Translations under genes and position numbers: made by a program
Assembly (NCBI RefSeq): GCF_006547065.1
Contig: NZ_CP041243.1
Span: forward strand, 1,751,001-1,815,000
Direction: 5' to 3'
DNA from: Brevundimonas sp. M20
GTDB taxonomy: Bacteria > Pseudomonadota > Alphaproteobacteria > Caulobacterales > Caulobacteraceae
DNA length: 64,000 nucleotides
Part shown: piece by piece, positions 32,893-40,620 of the stretch
Layout of the letters: each line of letters starts with the position of its first letter
Position numbering within the stretch: the first letter of the stretch is position 1
The notes under the pieces: generated by a model
Told to the model about the DNA's origin: nothing
Database searches by the model: none
Seen by the model: only the letters and a program-made list of their open reading frames with translations

Positions 32893-34026
32893 TCATGAGC
32901 GGTTTCGGCGGAACAGATCAGGGAGGATCTTGCGGCGGGGCGACGGCGTGGGCGGTTCGCGCGTCAGGCGTTGCGCCAGCCTCCGCGCCAGGAAGGGACC
33001 GATCGCCAGCACCATCAGAAAACGCACCAGCTGTCCTCCCAGGATGAAGGGCAGATCCACCGGCGTGGACGTGGCGATGATCAGGATGGTGTCGGTTCCC
33101 CCCGGGCTGGTCACCAGCCAGGCGGTCAGCCAGTCGACCCCGGTGATCACCTTGACCCCGACCGCCAGCCCCCCGCAACCGGCAAGCAGCGCCGCCAAGG
33201 CGGCCAGGACGCGCGGCAGCATGCGTGCGCTGTAGGCCAGGGCTTCGCGGGTGAACCCCAGGCCGACGCTCCATCCGACCACGGCATAGGCGAACGCCGC
33301 GACAAGGACCGGCAGTTCGAGACGCAGCACGCCCATGGCCTGCAGCGCCGAACCCGCCAGCATGGGGACGAGAAAAGGCCCCGCCGGCATCCTCGAGACC
33401 TTTCCCGCCCAGCCGGCGGCGGCGGCCAAGGCCAAGGTGATTCCCACGCCGACCGGGTCTGCGAAGTCGAACCAGGCCGCGGGCGGGTGGGCGGGGGCCG
33501 ACCCTTTCAGCTGGGCGAGCCCCATGGCCAGCAAGGCGACGATGAGCAGCCGCAGATAGTGGATGATGGCGACCAGACGCCGATCCCCGCCCAACGCTCC
33601 GGACATCAGGACCATGGCGGTGGAGGCTCCCGGGGCCAGCGCCCAGATCGCCGTCGTGCCCGGCAGCCATCCGCGGGCCGCCATCACCCAACCGAACCCC
33701 AGGCAGACGGCCAGGGTCGAGGCGGCGAGCCCGACATAGAGGGGAAGATGAGCGAGAACCCCGCCCCAGAACCCGGCCGTCGCCGAGGCGGCGATCAGGC
33801 AACCGACCAGGGCCTGGGCGGCGCCGAAGACCAGCGGAGCCGGCCGGATCGTCGCGCCTCTCAGCCCGAACAGAAGACCGGCAGCCATAGGCCCCAGCAG
33901 CAGCGCCGCCGGCGCGCGGATCGCCTGCAGCATCAGGACGAACGCCGCCGATACGGCCACCAGGGCCGCCCATCGCCAAGTACGGGACAGCGGGGTCGGG
34001 CCGCGGTCCCCCGTCTCAGGCGTCAT
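32893..34026 (-). CDS. AbrB family (ammonia monooxygenase-like) membrane protein
   Basis: This 377-residue protein has about ten hydrophobic segments and an internal duplication. The repeated units include APAALLLGPMAAGLLFGLRG in the first half and MPAGPFLVPMLAGSALQAMG in the second. WLPGTTAIWALAPGASTAMV and TAWLVTSPGGTDTILIIA are characteristic of the AbrB/PF05145 membrane family. This family is distinct from AbrB DNA-binding regulators. It is often found with carboxylate uptake genes and may be a transporter. It follows the CitMHS gene by 9 bp. Confidence 0.85.
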   Translation of the reverse strand: MTPETGDRGPTPLSRTWRWAALVAVSAAFVLMLQAIRAPAALLLGPMAAGLLFGLRGATIRPAPLVFGAAQALVGCLIAASATAGFWGGVLAHLPLYVGLAASTLAVCLGFGWVMAARGWLPGTTAIWALAPGASTAMVLMSGALGGDRRLVAIIHYLRLLIVALLAMGLAQLKGSAPAHPPAAWFDFADPVGVGITLALAAAAGWAGKVSRMPAGPFLVPMLAGSALQAMGVLRLELPVLVAAFAYAVVGWSVGLGFTREALAYSARMLPRVLAALAALLAGCGGLAVGVKVITGVDWLTAWLVTSPGGTDTILIIATSTPVDLPFILGGQLVRFLMVLAIGPFLARRLAQRLTREPPTPSPRRKILPDLFRRNRS

Positions 34027-34035
34027 GGAGAGCGA

Positions 34036-35385
34036 TCACCCGACCCGGAACGGGAAGGCGGCTGAGGCCAGCCCCGCCGCGATCAGAACGAGGCAGGCCA
34101 GGACGGCCCACTTGAGCGAGAACCGCTGCGCGGCCCCCACATCGACCTTGAGCAGACCGCAGACCAGATAGATGGCCGCGATCAGCGGGCTCATGGCGTG
34201 AACCGGCAGGGCGGTCAGGGACGCCCGCGCGATCGCCTCCGGCGGCACGCCATAGTGGCCGGCCGTCTCGGCCATCACCGGCAGGATGCCGAAATAGAAG
34301 GCGTCGTTAGACATGAAGAAGGTCAGGGGCATACTGACCAGGGCGGTGATCGGCGCGAAATACGGCCCCAGCTGGGGCGGAATCGCCGACACCAGAGAGG
34401 CCGCCATGGCTTCGACCATGCCGGTTCCCTGCAGAATTCCGGTGAAGGCGCCCGCGGCGAAGATCAGCAGCACGATGTTGACGACATTTTCCGCATGCGC
34501 CGCGATCCGTTTCCGCTGGGACCTCAGGCTCGGATAGTTGACGATCAGCGCGATGGCGAAGGCGCTCATCATCATCACCGGCAAGGGCGCCAGGCCGAGC
34601 AGAAGGCCGGCCATCAGGCCAAGGGTGAGCGCCAGATTGAAGAAGAACAGCTTCGGGCGACGCACTTCGGCATGCGGTTCGGGATCGCCGTCCTCAGCCA
34701 TCACCGCCATCCCGCACGTGGGCCCCAGCGGCAGGGGCTGCAGCGTCAGCGCGCCCAGACGCTTGCGCTCGGAGAGGCCCATGCGCCAGGCGACGAAGAC
34801 GGCGAAGGCCGTGCCCGCCAGCATGGTCGGCATCATCGGCAGGAACAGCAGCGCCGGATCAATGCTCAGGGCCGTGGCGGCTCGCGCGGTGGGACCGCCC
34901 CAAGGGATCAGGTTGGTGACCGAGGTGGCCAGCCCCAGCAGCAACGCAAGAATGAGGGGATTGAGCCCCAGACGACGGTAAACCGGCAGCATGGCCGAGA
35001 TAGTGACCAGGGCCGTGGTCGCCCCGTCCCCATCCAGCGACACAATCGTGGCCAGAAGCGCCGTGCCGATGGTGACCCGCACCGGATCGTCGCCCACCGT
35101 CCGCAGCACGAACCGCACCAGCGGATCGAACAGACCGGCGTCGATCATGACCCCGAAATAGAGGACGGCGAAGGCCAGCATCAGCGCCGTCGGCGTCAGC
35201 GCCGTTACCCCTTCGACCATCATCGCGCCGAGCCCGGCGCCCGCGCCCGCGAGCAGTCCGAAGATCAAGGGCACCAGGATCAGGGCGGTGATCGCCGACA
35301 GACGCCGGGTCATGATCAGGACCATAAAGGTCAGGATCATTCCCGCACCCAGCAGGGCCGGATTTTGAAGAGCGGTCAGGGGCAC
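34036..35385 (-). CDS. CitMHS family carboxylate transporter
   Basis: This 449-residue inner-membrane protein has about twelve helices, the opening LLGAGMILTFMVLIMTRRLS and motifs LDGDGATTALVT and WGGPTARAATAL. These fit the CitMHS family of metal-citrate:proton symporters. The start is GTG at 35385. Given the neighbouring AtuA-like, DUF4387 and ttuC/ttuD genes, it is the probable inner-membrane importer of the island's carboxylate substrate. A stem-loop terminator upstream separates it from the TonB receptor gene. Confidence 0.88.
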   Translation of the reverse strand: MPLTALQNPALLGAGMILTFMVLIMTRRLSAITALILVPLIFGLLAGAGAGLGAMMVEGVTALTPTALMLAFAVLYFGVMIDAGLFDPLVRFVLRTVGDDPVRVTIGTALLATIVSLDGDGATTALVTISAMLPVYRRLGLNPLILALLLGLATSVTNLIPWGGPTARAATALSIDPALLFLPMMPTMLAGTAFAVFVAWRMGLSERKRLGALTLQPLPLGPTCGMAVMAEDGDPEPHAEVRRPKLFFFNLALTLGLMAGLLLGLAPLPVMMMSAFAIALIVNYPSLRSQRKRIAAHAENVVNIVLLIFAAGAFTGILQGTGMVEAMAASLVSAIPPQLGPYFAPITALVSMPLTFFMSNDAFYFGILPVMAETAGHYGVPPEAIARASLTALPVHAMSPLIAAIYLVCGLLKVDVGAAQRFSLKWAVLACLVLIAAGLASAAFPFRVG

Positions 35386-35397
35386 GGCGCGGCTTTC

Positions 35398-35430
35398 AAA
35401 AGGGCGGCCTGCCGGCGAACCGGCAGGCCG
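35398..35430 (-). terminator. Rho-independent terminator of the TonB receptor gene
   Basis: The perfect 11-bp stem CGGCCTGCCGG-TTCG-CCGGCAGGCCG on the minus strand is followed by CCCTTTT. It lies about 50 bp after the receptor stop codon and just ahead of the CitMHS gene, so that gene probably has its own promoter or depends on read-through. Confidence 0.85.
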
Positions 35431-35481
35431 AAAGGCTCAGGAAAGGCCCTCCGCCGGGAGCGGTGGAAGGCCCGGGGGTCG

Positions 35482-37647
35482 TCAGAGAGTCCAGTTGAAC
35501 GACAGGCCGTAGGTGCGCGGCGGCGCATAGGCGCCGAAATTGGCCCCCAGGAAAGCCCCTTGGAAAGAGCGGGTCACCTCGTCGGAGAGGTTCTTGCCCC
35601 ATAGTGACACCGACCAGCGATCGGAGGCCGGCGTATAGATGATCCGGGCGTCGTACATGTTGGTCGGTTCGCGCCGCTCGGGCCCGGTGTTGGAGTTATC
35701 CTCGTAGATGAGGCTTTCGTAGCGATAGTCGATCGCCGCCCGGATCACGGCGCCGTCAGCCAGGTCCCAGTCGTAGGAGGGCGACAGGACCAGCTTGTGT
35801 CTCGGCGCGCGCGCGATGCGGTTGCCGGCGTAGTTGGTCACGTCGTCCACGACGTAGTCGTCGAAGGTGGCGTCGGTATAGCCGTAGCCCGCCACGATCC
35901 GCGCGCCGCCGAAGGGCCGCCAGCTCAGATAGGTCTCATAGCCGTTGATGGTCGCGGCCCCGGCGTTGTCGGTGAGCACCTGGCCGCTGGGCAGGGTGCG
36001 GCGCGTTTGAAGGTCGGTGTAGTCGATGGTGTAGAGGGTGTTGTTCCAGATGAGGCGACCGTCGAGGAAGGTGCTCTTCTGGCCGATCTCGAACTGGGTG
36101 GCGTACTCCGGCTCGAAGGGGTCCGCGGCCTCCGCGGCGGTCCCCGGGAGATCCTGGAAGCCCCCGCTCTTGAAGCCCCGCGACACCATCACATAGAGCA
36201 GGTGGTTGTCGGCCAGCTTGTAGTCGGCCCCCACGCGCCAGGTCAGGGCGTCGAAGGTGGCCGAGGCCGAGACGTCGAACGCCTCCTCGCCGCGGAAGAT
36301 GGAATCTCCGGCGGTGTTGGAAATCCGGTAGTCTTTTTCATCTTCCGAGTAGCGCAGGCCCGCGATCAGCGAGAACCGCTCGCCGATCGGCACGGTCACG
36401 TCGCCGAACACCGCATAGCTCGTCAGCTGGGCGTCCTGGGTGTAGGTTTCCGTCCCCTCCCCGCCCAGATCGAGGATCAGGGTGTCGAGGCGGCGAGTGT
36501 CGCTGTTGTAGTTGTAGAGTCCGGCCACCCACTGGACCGGGCTTCCCGGCAGGGACGACAGCCGCAGTTCGTGGCTGGAGGCGTCCGTCTGTTCGTCGTT
36601 GCCGCCCGAAATCTGGATGAAGTTGGTCGTCGGATTGCCGCCGTCAAAATCATAGGCGGTGCTGTAGTCCAGGTTCCGGTAGCCGCCGAGATAGGTCAGG
36701 GTGGCGAAGGACAGGTCGAACTGGGCCTCGGCCCTCAGGCCCCAGGTGTCGCGGTTCTGATAGCCGTCCGTGGAGCCCGCGAAGCTGTCGCGGTCGGGGT
36801 TCGGCGTCCAGAACATCGACAGCGGGTCGCTGTCATCCAGGTCGAGCACCCGGTTGGCGGGACCGGCCGCCCGATCCCGCGTGCCGTCGATGGTGAAGGC
36901 CAGCCGGACGGTGTCGGAGGGTTCGGCCGCGATCTGGATGCGGCCGCTGAGGGTGTCCTGGTCATCAACCTCGCCGCCGGTGAAGCTGTTGTCGGTATAG
37001 CCGTCGTGGGTGCGCCAGCTGCCGCTGGCCCGCACAGCGGCGCGGCCGTCCGCGAACGGCGCATTCACCACGGCAGCCCCTTCCAGCCGGCCGTAGTTGC
37101 CGATGGTGGCCTCTGTCGAGGCTCCGAAGGCGTTGAGGTCGGGCCGCTGGGTGACCACATTGATCGCCCCGCCCACGACGTTGCGCCCGTAGAGGGTGCC
37201 CTGCGGTCCCTTCAGCACCTCGATCCGTTCGATGTCGAAGGCGTCGAAGGCGACCATCCCGGGGCGCCCCAGATAGATCTCGTCCAGGAATACCGCCGCG
37301 CTCGGATCGCCCGCGGCCCCGCGATCGGTCGATCCGATCCCACGGATGGCGATCCGCGGCTGGGAGGCCGGGAAGGCGTCGAACTGCAGGCCGGGCGTTC
37401 GCGTCGCCACATCGTCGACGTCCTTGATGCGCGCCTGTTCGAGCTCTTCGGCGCCGAACGCCGTCACGGTGACGGGTACGTCCTGCAGGCGCTGGGTGCG
37501 CCTCTGGGCGGTGACGATCACCTCGTCGAGTTGCGACGTCTGAGGCTCCTGCGGCGGGGGCGCGGCCTGCGCCCAGGCGGAGGCGGCTGTCATCAGAGCA
37601 GTCATAGCTACGCCGGTCGCCAGCGCCTTGCGGCTGTTGAAGTCCAT
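35482..37647 (-). CDS. TonB-dependent outer-membrane receptor
   Basis: This 721-residue receptor has a signal peptide ending ASAWA, the TonB-box-like LDEVIVTAQRR common in Caulobacterales receptors, a plug domain with RIAIRGIGSTDRG and LKGPQGTLYGRNVVGGAINV, and a barrel ending in an aromatic (LSFNWTL). It should import the island's substrate or a conjugate across the outer membrane. The promoter carries three GCATCCA-type sites spaced 22 bp, implying control by the neighbouring GntR regulator. Confidence 0.92.
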   Translation of the reverse strand: MDFNSRKALATGVAMTALMTAASAWAQAAPPPQEPQTSQLDEVIVTAQRRTQRLQDVPVTVTAFGAEELEQARIKDVDDVATRTPGLQFDAFPASQPRIAIRGIGSTDRGAAGDPSAAVFLDEIYLGRPGMVAFDAFDIERIEVLKGPQGTLYGRNVVGGAINVVTQRPDLNAFGASTEATIGNYGRLEGAAVVNAPFADGRAAVRASGSWRTHDGYTDNSFTGGEVDDQDTLSGRIQIAAEPSDTVRLAFTIDGTRDRAAGPANRVLDLDDSDPLSMFWTPNPDRDSFAGSTDGYQNRDTWGLRAEAQFDLSFATLTYLGGYRNLDYSTAYDFDGGNPTTNFIQISGGNDEQTDASSHELRLSSLPGSPVQWVAGLYNYNSDTRRLDTLILDLGGEGTETYTQDAQLTSYAVFGDVTVPIGERFSLIAGLRYSEDEKDYRISNTAGDSIFRGEEAFDVSASATFDALTWRVGADYKLADNHLLYVMVSRGFKSGGFQDLPGTAAEAADPFEPEYATQFEIGQKSTFLDGRLIWNNTLYTIDYTDLQTRRTLPSGQVLTDNAGAATINGYETYLSWRPFGGARIVAGYGYTDATFDDYVVDDVTNYAGNRIARAPRHKLVLSPSYDWDLADGAVIRAAIDYRYESLIYEDNSNTGPERREPTNMYDARIIYTPASDRWSVSLWGKNLSDEVTRSFQGAFLGANFGAYAPPRTYGLSFNWTL

Positions 37648-37702
37648 CTCGCCCTCCCTGGGTCGTGTTCTTTATCCGCCGGTCAGACCGGTCGGTTCGG
37701 GA

Positions 37703-37765
37703 GGTTATTCAGACTGGATGCGAGACGTCAACAGATTGGATGCAAAATGACTCAGCATTGGATGC
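37703..37765 (-). promoter_or_regulatory. TonB receptor promoter with three 22-bp-spaced GntR sites
   Basis: On the minus strand the motif GCATCCA(A/G)T occurs three times, with plus-strand positions starting at 37757, 37735 and 37713, exactly 22 bp apart. The -35 TTGACG (37731-37726) directly follows the middle copy. A weak -10, AATAAC, is at 37709-37704. The arrangement parallels the catabolic operon promoter. Two-turn spacing on one helix face is typical of cooperative binding. Confidence 0.65.
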
Positions 37766-37782
37766 GCAACATGACCGCCTGG

Positions 37783-38544
37783 TCAGCGAAGCGTCGCCAG
37801 GGCATGAACCCTGGCCTTGGTCGCCATGACGTGGGCGGTCATCAGGCGCTCGGCCGCGTTCGGATCGTCGGCCCGTATCGCCGCGAGGATCTCCTCGTGG
37901 TCCTCCTGAGACCGCCGGATATGCTCCGGGGGCGTCGATGGGATCTGCCGGAGCCGCTGGGGGACCTGAGCGGCCACCACGGGCGACGTCCGGATGACGT
38001 CCCCCGTCACGGGCGCCAGGATGGTCATGCGCATGGCATTGCGCAGGACGGGGTTGCGCGCCGCGATGTTGATCGCCCGATGGATGATCCAGTTGAGCTC
38101 ATACCACTCGGCCTCAATAACGGCGGACCAGGCCCCCCGATCGACGATCGCGCGCCCCTTGGCGATGCAGGCGGCGACAAGCTCCAGCTCCGACGGCTCC
38201 CATCCGTATTCAACGGACAGCCGCGCCGCCGTCCCCTCCAGCGCCGCCCGCACCTCGATCGAGGCGAGAATATCGCCGATGGTCACGGACCGGACCATGT
38301 AGCCCCGATTGACGCTGTACTGGACCACGCCTTCGGCGGACAGTACGGCCAAGGCGCTGCGGATCGGCGTGCGTGAGACGTTCATCTCCGTGGCCAGGGC
38401 CTCGGCGCGCAGCCGGGACCCGGGCGCGATCTGACCGGTCAGGATTCGTTCCCGCAAGGTGGACAGCACCGTATGGGTGGCGGGCTCGGTGTTGGGCGGG
38501 TCGGCCAACAGTTCGGTTTGATCGGCAGGCGCGACCTTGGGCAT
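37783..38544 (-). CDS. GntR family regulator, FCD type
   Basis: This 253-residue regulator has a winged helix-turn-helix (HTVLSTLRERILTGQIAPGS, EMNVSRTPIRSALAVL) near residues 23-90. An all-helical FCD ligand domain follows, with EVRAALEGTAARLS, HRAINIAARNPVL and HEEILAAIRADDPNAAERLM. Metal-binding histidines for acidic ligands are common in this subgroup, which often senses sugar acids or carboxylates. The ATG at 38544 is used. It is located just upstream of the TonB receptor in the same direction and is the best candidate for the GCATCCAAT-binding protein. Confidence 0.88.
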   Translation of the reverse strand: MPKVAPADQTELLADPPNTEPATHTVLSTLRERILTGQIAPGSRLRAEALATEMNVSRTPIRSALAVLSAEGVVQYSVNRGYMVRSVTIGDILASIEVRAALEGTAARLSVEYGWEPSELELVAACIAKGRAIVDRGAWSAVIEAEWYELNWIIHRAINIAARNPVLRNAMRMTILAPVTGDVIRTSPVVAAQVPQRLRQIPSTPPEHIRRSQEDHEEILAAIRADDPNAAERLMTAHVMATKARVHALATLR

Positions 38545-38678
38545 GGGCGTAGTCTCGGCGGAAATGAGCGCCCATGGTGGCGACAAGCCCAGGCGGTGAC
38601 AACCGTCGGACACGGCAAACCGCCGCGCCGGGTGCGATTGGCCCGGCGCGACGGCCGCAAGGCCGGCCCCGTGGTCGG

Positions 38679-39491
38679 TCAGAAGGCCCGATAGACGGCG
38701 AAGCCGACCCGGGCCTGGTTTTCCGAGCCCTCCTGGGTCACGATCGGCGTATCCGCGGCTTGATCCAGCAGGCGGTCGTAGGACGCCAGCAGCGCGATTC
38801 CCCAGCGGGCGTTCAGCTGGTAACGCGCGGAGGCCGAAAGGCCGACGCTTTCGACGCCGGAGTCGGCCCGGTAGGCGGCCAGACCCGAGGCCGCCGCGCC
38901 GACGGCGGTCACGCCGTAGTAGGTTTGCATATAGTCCTCGTCGGCCCAGACGATATTGGCGCCGACGCTGTAGCTCAGTCTGTCGCTGACCGGAGCGGCC
39001 CAGGAGAGGTCGGCCGTGACCGTATAGCCCCCGTCGACGCCGCCCAGATCGGCGAGCACCTTGGCGCCCGCGCCGATCCGCCCCGAACCCACATTCCATC
39101 CGATGTTCGCAAAGACGCCGCCCTCGACCGTGCCGTCGATGCTGGGAAGAAGGCGGACGACGGCGTTGTCGATATCGTCGTCTCGGCCGGACCGCCAGCC
39201 GAGGATCGGGCCGGCCTGGAACCGATCGCCGGACAAGAGGTCGAGCTTGAGGTCCAGGCCCTCCATCGACAGTGTGCGGCCGCCAAGCTCGTACTGGAAT
39301 CCTATGAAGGGAAGCGGCTGGAACTCGTAATCGTCAGAGCCCCGGAACTGCGGACGATAGAGGCCGGCGACGCCCACCAGCGGGTGGAACCCGTCGTCTT
39401 CGCCGTCCTGGGCGAAGGCGGACGGGGCGAGCGCGAGGACGAGGAGACCTGCCGCGGTCGCGGTCGTCAGTCTGGGCAAGGAGAGGAACAT
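38679..39491 (-). CDS. MipA/OmpV family outer-membrane protein
   Basis: This 270-residue protein has a signal peptide (MFLSLPRLTTATAAGLLVLA, cut after AFA). A beta-barrel pattern of MipA/OmpV type follows (GVAGLYRPQFRGSDDYEFQP, LPFIGFQYEL, GWNVGSGRIGAGAKV, YYGVTAVGA) and ends with VYRAF, a terminal aromatic. These proteins scaffold murein enzymes or affect outer-membrane permeability. The ATG at 39491 starts the signal peptide; the open frame reaches further upstream without a better start. Confidence 0.85.
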   Translation of the reverse strand: MFLSLPRLTTATAAGLLVLALAPSAFAQDGEDDGFHPLVGVAGLYRPQFRGSDDYEFQPLPFIGFQYELGGRTLSMEGLDLKLDLLSGDRFQAGPILGWRSGRDDDIDNAVVRLLPSIDGTVEGGVFANIGWNVGSGRIGAGAKVLADLGGVDGGYTVTADLSWAAPVSDRLSYSVGANIVWADEDYMQTYYGVTAVGAAASGLAAYRADSGVESVGLSASARYQLNARWGIALLASYDRLLDQAADTPIVTQEGSENQARVGFAVYRAF

Positions 39492-39599
39492 GGCGATCTC
39501 GTTCAAGACGTTGGGGAGGACGGGGCGGAACCCCCGGGGTCGACCTTGGAAAGTTGTCAGCCGACCCACAGGGCCACACCCGGCTTGACCGTACAGTAT

Positions 39600-39644
39600 T
39601 TGCATCTATTTTATAATTATAATGGATGCATTATGGTGGCATCC
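39600..39644. promoter_or_regulatory. AT-rich promoter region with TGCATC motifs before mipA
   Basis: AATGGATGC at 39621-39629 (minus strand GCATCCATT) lies beside an AT-rich patch with minus-strand TATAAT. TTTGCATC at 39599-39606 and GCATCC at 39639-39644 add inverted copies. The similarity to the GCATCCAAT sites of the catabolic operon and TonB gene suggests the same regulator. The match is weaker than at those promoters. Confidence 0.4.
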
Positions 39645-40350
39645 GTAGGGCGCGGCTGCGCTCCGCCCGGCCCCCTCGCCGCCCGACGCCGTCCTTGAGG
39701 GCCGGGCCCCGCGGACTTCCGGGTTTACGGTCTCAACCCGGTGCGAAGGCCTCCGTCCGCTTGCTTCGAAGACCGCCTGGAGGTGATGCCGAAGCGTTTG
39801 GGCGTCGGGATGAGCGACCCACCGATCGATCGCGAGCCGGAGCGCACCGACTGCGGCCATCGCGACGAACGCCAGCCGCGTGGCCTGCGCCGGCTCGGGC
39901 CACCGTTCGTTCAGGCTGTCGGCCAAGGCCTGCTCCAGTCGCATCAGCCCCGACAGGCGCCCGGCCTGGACGCGTTCGCTCGCGCCCACCAGTCGGGCGA
40001 TGAGCCGCTCGACGAGGCGGTCGTACCGGCTGGCGGTCCCGAACAGGGCGTCCCGCGCCGCGTCCAGGGGCGCCGTCGGCGGGCCATGCGAGCATGCTCG
40101 GGCGAACCTCCGGCGGCAACGCCGCCTGCCAGGCGAACAGAACCTCTTCCTTGGTCCTGAAATAGTCGAAGAAGCTCCGCCGCGAGACGCCTGCCGCCTC
40201 GGCGATCGCCTCAACCGTGACGGCGTCGAAGCCCTGATCGAGGAAAAGCCGGATCGCGCACGCGGAGATCCGCTCCGCGGTCGCCCGCCGTTTGCGATCC
40301 CGCCAGGATGTCGCCTCCCGAACCCCTTCTCCGTTGTTCGGATCCGTCAA
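39606..40350 (-). pseudogene. TetR family regulator, frameshifted
   Basis: A TTG start at 40350 with a GGAGAGG site opens a TetR-type DNA-binding domain (RRATAERISACAIRLFLDQG, ITVEAIAEAAGVSRRSFFDYF-like sequence) and continues to PPEVRPSMLAWPAD. The C-terminal ligand domain (DAARDALFGTASRYDRLVER, RLAFVAMAAVGALRLAIDRW) is in another frame. The two frames join somewhere in 40065-40095. Codon use is normal on both sides, so this is a recent frameshift or a sequence error. If real, the protein would lose its dimerisation domain. Confidence 0.7.
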
Positions 40351-40399
40351 CCACGCCTCTCCGCAGGATGCTTCAGGACCCGGCGCACGACGAACACTC

Positions 40400-40425
40400 A
40401 AGGGCCGCCCGCAAGGGCGGCCCTT
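40400..40425. terminator. Strong stem-loop between autotransporter and TetR genes
   Basis: AAGGGCCGCCC-GCAA-GGGCGGCCCTT is a perfect 11-bp stem with a 4-nt loop. It lies 195 bp past the autotransporter stop and 50 bp before the tetR start, both on the minus strand. The following T content is low, so it is either a weak terminator of the autotransporter transcript or an extragenic palindrome. Confidence 0.5.
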
Positions 40426-40620
40426 GACCTGAACACGGGACGCTACTGACGCCGCCGCCGTGGTCCGGCCGGCCACCATGGCCTGTCGTGCAGGCGCATG
40501 CGTGCCGGATGCTCCGCCAGACTTGCCCGATCATCGAGAACTGGGCGGACCACCGGCTTCGGCCGGCCGGGCACGGGCGGTCGCGGCCGAACCGGCGCCC
40601 CGGCTCGGCCGCCCTTCAGC

